Below, in pieces: positions 23,441 through 24,992 of a DNA stretch of 24,992 bases. How positions within the stretch are numbered: position 1 is the first letter of the stretch; every line of letters begins with the position of its first letter. A program made the position numbers and the translations under genes. The notes below the pieces were generated by a model. That model saw nothing but the letters and a program-made list of their open reading frames with translations. It was not told the DNA's origin and did not search any database. Origin of the DNA: CAZQIC01 sp964593555 (GTDB taxonomy: Bacteria; Bacteroidota; Bacteroidia; JAFLBG01); assembly GCA_964593555.1 (NCBI GenBank), contig CAZQIC010000063.1:1-24992 (forward strand), written 5' to 3'.

Positions 23441-23445
23441 ATATT

Positions 23446-23850
23446 GTGAAAAAAACGCATGTCATATTAATTATTTTAATTGCAGTTTCCATTGGTGCGA
23501 TATTTACTTCACTTTCGGATTCCAGCACATATGCCAACTTCACAGAAGCATTTAGTGAACCCGGATTTGAATTTCATGTGGTGGGTAAATTGAATCGCGA
23601 TAAAGAAACAATTTATGATCCGCATGCAGACGCAAACCTTTTCACGTTTTTTATGAGCGATAATAAAGGCGTTGAAAGAAAGGTTGTATTGCATAAAAGT
23701 AAACCACAGGACTTTGAACATTCCGAACAAATTGTAATTATAGGAAAAGCTGTTGGCGATGCATTCCACGCCAATGAAATTTTAATGAAGTGTCCTTCCA
23801 AATACACCGATGGGAAGCCTGAAATAACCACAACGGCTTCCTCCAACTGA
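23446..23850 (+). CDS. ccmE: Haem chaperone CcmE, CxxxY type
   Basis: A 134-residue periplasmic haem chaperone anchored by an N-terminal helix (residues 5-23), followed by an OB-fold beta-barrel (FHVVGKLNRD; KVVLHKSKPQDF; IVIIGKAVGDAFHANEIL). It carries haem from CcmC to CcmF. The covalent haem site, usually HxxxY, reads CPSKY here, with Cys116 and Tyr120. This puts it in the CxxxY class known from Desulfovibrio and archaea. The start is GTG 23446; no ATG lies near. The stop overlaps the ccmF start by one base (TGATG). Identification is sure from fold, context and motif; the haem linkage is inferred. Confidence 0.93.
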   Translation: MKKTHVILIILIAVSIGAIFTSLSDSSTYANFTEAFSEPGFEFHVVGKLNRDKETIYDPHADANLFTFFMSDNKGVERKVVLHKSKPQDFEHSEQIVIIGKAVGDAFHANEILMKCPSKYTDGKPEITTTASSN

Positions 23851-24992
23851 TGAATACAACAGAATACATAGGGGAACATCTTTTCATTGGACAGATTGGG
23901 AATGCATTTGTTTTACTTTCATTTGTTTGCGCCATTGTTGCAACTATAGCATATTTTTTTGCTTCAAAAGAAAATGAATCTTCAGCATCCTGGAAAAATA
24001 TTGCGAGAACTTCCTTTCGCCTCCACTCTGTAGCTGTTTTTGGTATTGCAGGCACTTTGTTTTACATGTTATACAATCACATGTACGAGTACCATTATGT
24101 TTGGCAGCACTCCAATTCTAAAATGCCGTTGAAGTATATTCTCTCTTGCTTTTGGGAAGGCCAGGAAGGCAGTTTTTTACTTTGGACCATTTGGCATGTA
24201 ATACTTGGTAATATTTTAATTAAAACATCTAAAGAATGGGAAGCACCAGTGATGACAGTATTTGCAAGCGTACAGGTATTTTTAGCTTCTATGCTTTTAG
24301 GGATTTATATTGGTAATTATAATATAGGCAGCAATCCATTCACAGTTTTACTCAGGCAGCACCCTGATTTTTCCAACTTACCTTTTGTACAATTACCAAC
24401 TTATTTAGAATCTTTAGATGGCAGAGGCCTTAATCCCCTGCTGCAAAATTACTGGATGACCATCCACCCTCCTACCCTGTTCTTAGGTTTTGCATCAACA
24501 CTTATTCCATTCTGTTATGCCATAGCAGGTCTTTGGAAAAAACGTTTAACAGATTGGCAAAAACATGCATTGCCCTGGTCATTTTTTGGAATAATGATAT
24601 TGGGAACAGGAATATTAATGGGAGGCGCCTGGGCCTATGAAGCATTGAGCTTTGGAGGTTTCTGGGCATGGGACCCTGTTGAAAATGCTTCGCTGGTTCC
24701 ATGGTTAACTTTTGTCGGATCGGCACACGTATTAATGATCAACAAAAACAGAGGTGATTCATTATTAACTGCCTTTCTTCTTACCATCATCACATTCATT
24801 CTTATTCTCTACTCCACTTTTTTAACACGAAGCGGAATATTGGGCGATAGTTCAGTACACGCATTTACTGACCTGGGAATGTCGGGCCAATTACTGCTTT
24901 ATCTTTTATTTTATGTCGTGATCGCAATCATTCTCATAATTAGAAACCGTAGAGAATTAATTAGTCAGAAACAAAAAGAAGAACACATATGG
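23850..24992 (+). CDS. ccmF: Cytochrome c haem lyase subunit CcmF, truncated by window end
   Basis: The first 381 codons of a large multi-helix membrane protein, open to the window edge. CcmF belongs to the haem handling family and attaches haem to apocytochrome c. Visible hallmarks are SNSKMPLKYILSCFWEGQEG near residues 90-110, the ligand His206 in TIHPPTLFLGF, and the WWD loop GGFWAWDPVENAS with Trp272, Trp274 and Asp275. Full CcmF proteins are about 650 residues or more, and Bacteroidota versions often longer, so about half or less is present. The ATG shares a base with the ccmE stop, so the two are translationally coupled. Confidence 0.95.
   Translation, partial: MNTTEYIGEHLFIGQIGNAFVLLSFVCAIVATIAYFFASKENESSASWKNIARTSFRLHSVAVFGIAGTLFYMLYNHMYEYHYVWQHSNSKMPLKYILSCFWEGQEGSFLLWTIWHVILGNILIKTSKEWEAPVMTVFASVQVFLASMLLGIYIGNYNIGSNPFTVLLRQHPDFSNLPFVQLPTYLESLDGRGLNPLLQNYWMTIHPPTLFLGFASTLIPFCYAIAGLWKKRLTDWQKHALPWSFFGIMILGTGILMGGAWAYEALSFGGFWAWDPVENASLVPWLTFVGSAHVLMINKNRGDSLLTAFLLTIITFILILYSTFLTRSGILGDSSVHAFTDLGMSGQLLLYLLFYVVIAIILIIRNRRELISQKQKEEHIW

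Noticed and set aside
1..24992. CRISPR array, prophage or insertion sequence
   Set aside because: No regularly spaced direct repeats, no integrase or transposase frame and no phage structural genes were seen on either strand.

Overview
The window looks like a draft genome or metagenome scaffold of a Bacteroidota member. Support: two secreted proteins end in type IX secretion (T9SS) C-terminal sorting domains; several genes are preceded by the Bacteroidota -7 promoter box TAnnTTTG with no Shine-Dalgarno sequence; a bacillithiol gene (bshB1) is present; and the haem chaperone CcmE is of the CxxxY type. Two runs of exactly 10 N (12772-12781 and 23245-23254) are scaffolding gaps.

Layout. 1-700: a small DUF1801 protein and a convergent small membrane-anchored protein of unknown function. 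826-5071: an exported dipeptidyl peptidase IV, a POT-family peptide transporter and an overlapping MaoC-like hotdog protein; the first two form an obvious peptide-scavenging pair. 5095-7325: a thioredoxin-fold protein whose signal peptide is separated from it by an apparent frameshift, then a secreted protein joining a c-type cytochrome domain (unusual CxxxCH haem motif), a PHM-like dicopper monooxygenase with all six copper ligands visible, and a T9SS tail. 7389-8835: a CNNM/CorC-type transporter, a strong terminator and tRNA-His on the minus strand. 8964-11120: the copper-exporting ATPase CopA.

11181-11321 is a GC-rich structured intergenic element of the kind dispersed in Bacteroidota genomes. 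After it, one promoter drives a tightly coupled surface-glycan operon (11417-18480): GT4 glycosyltransferase, N-formyltransferase fused to a GINT1-like domain, flippase, sulfotransferase and glutamine-dependent asparagine synthase-like amidotransferase. The N-gap inside the formyltransferase is almost certainly artificial, because its flanks share a 9-bp overlap that restores one frame. 18740-20782 is a separately transcribed T9SS-secreted protein with a good promoter, a ~130-nt leader and a strong terminator; it is followed by a ~160-bp inverted-repeat-bounded palindromic element.

21023-24992: bshB1 diverges from a cytochrome c maturation operon, ccmB-ccmC-ccmD-ccmE-ccmF. ccmD has lost its start in the second gap and ccmF runs off the window. 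Ccm would mature c-type cytochromes such as the one at 5661-7325.

The most notable observations are three genes whose -7 box ends exactly 4 nt before the ATG (implying leaderless mRNAs), the cytochrome/copper-monooxygenase fusion with its CxxxCH motif, the glycan-decoration operon and the CxxxY CcmE.
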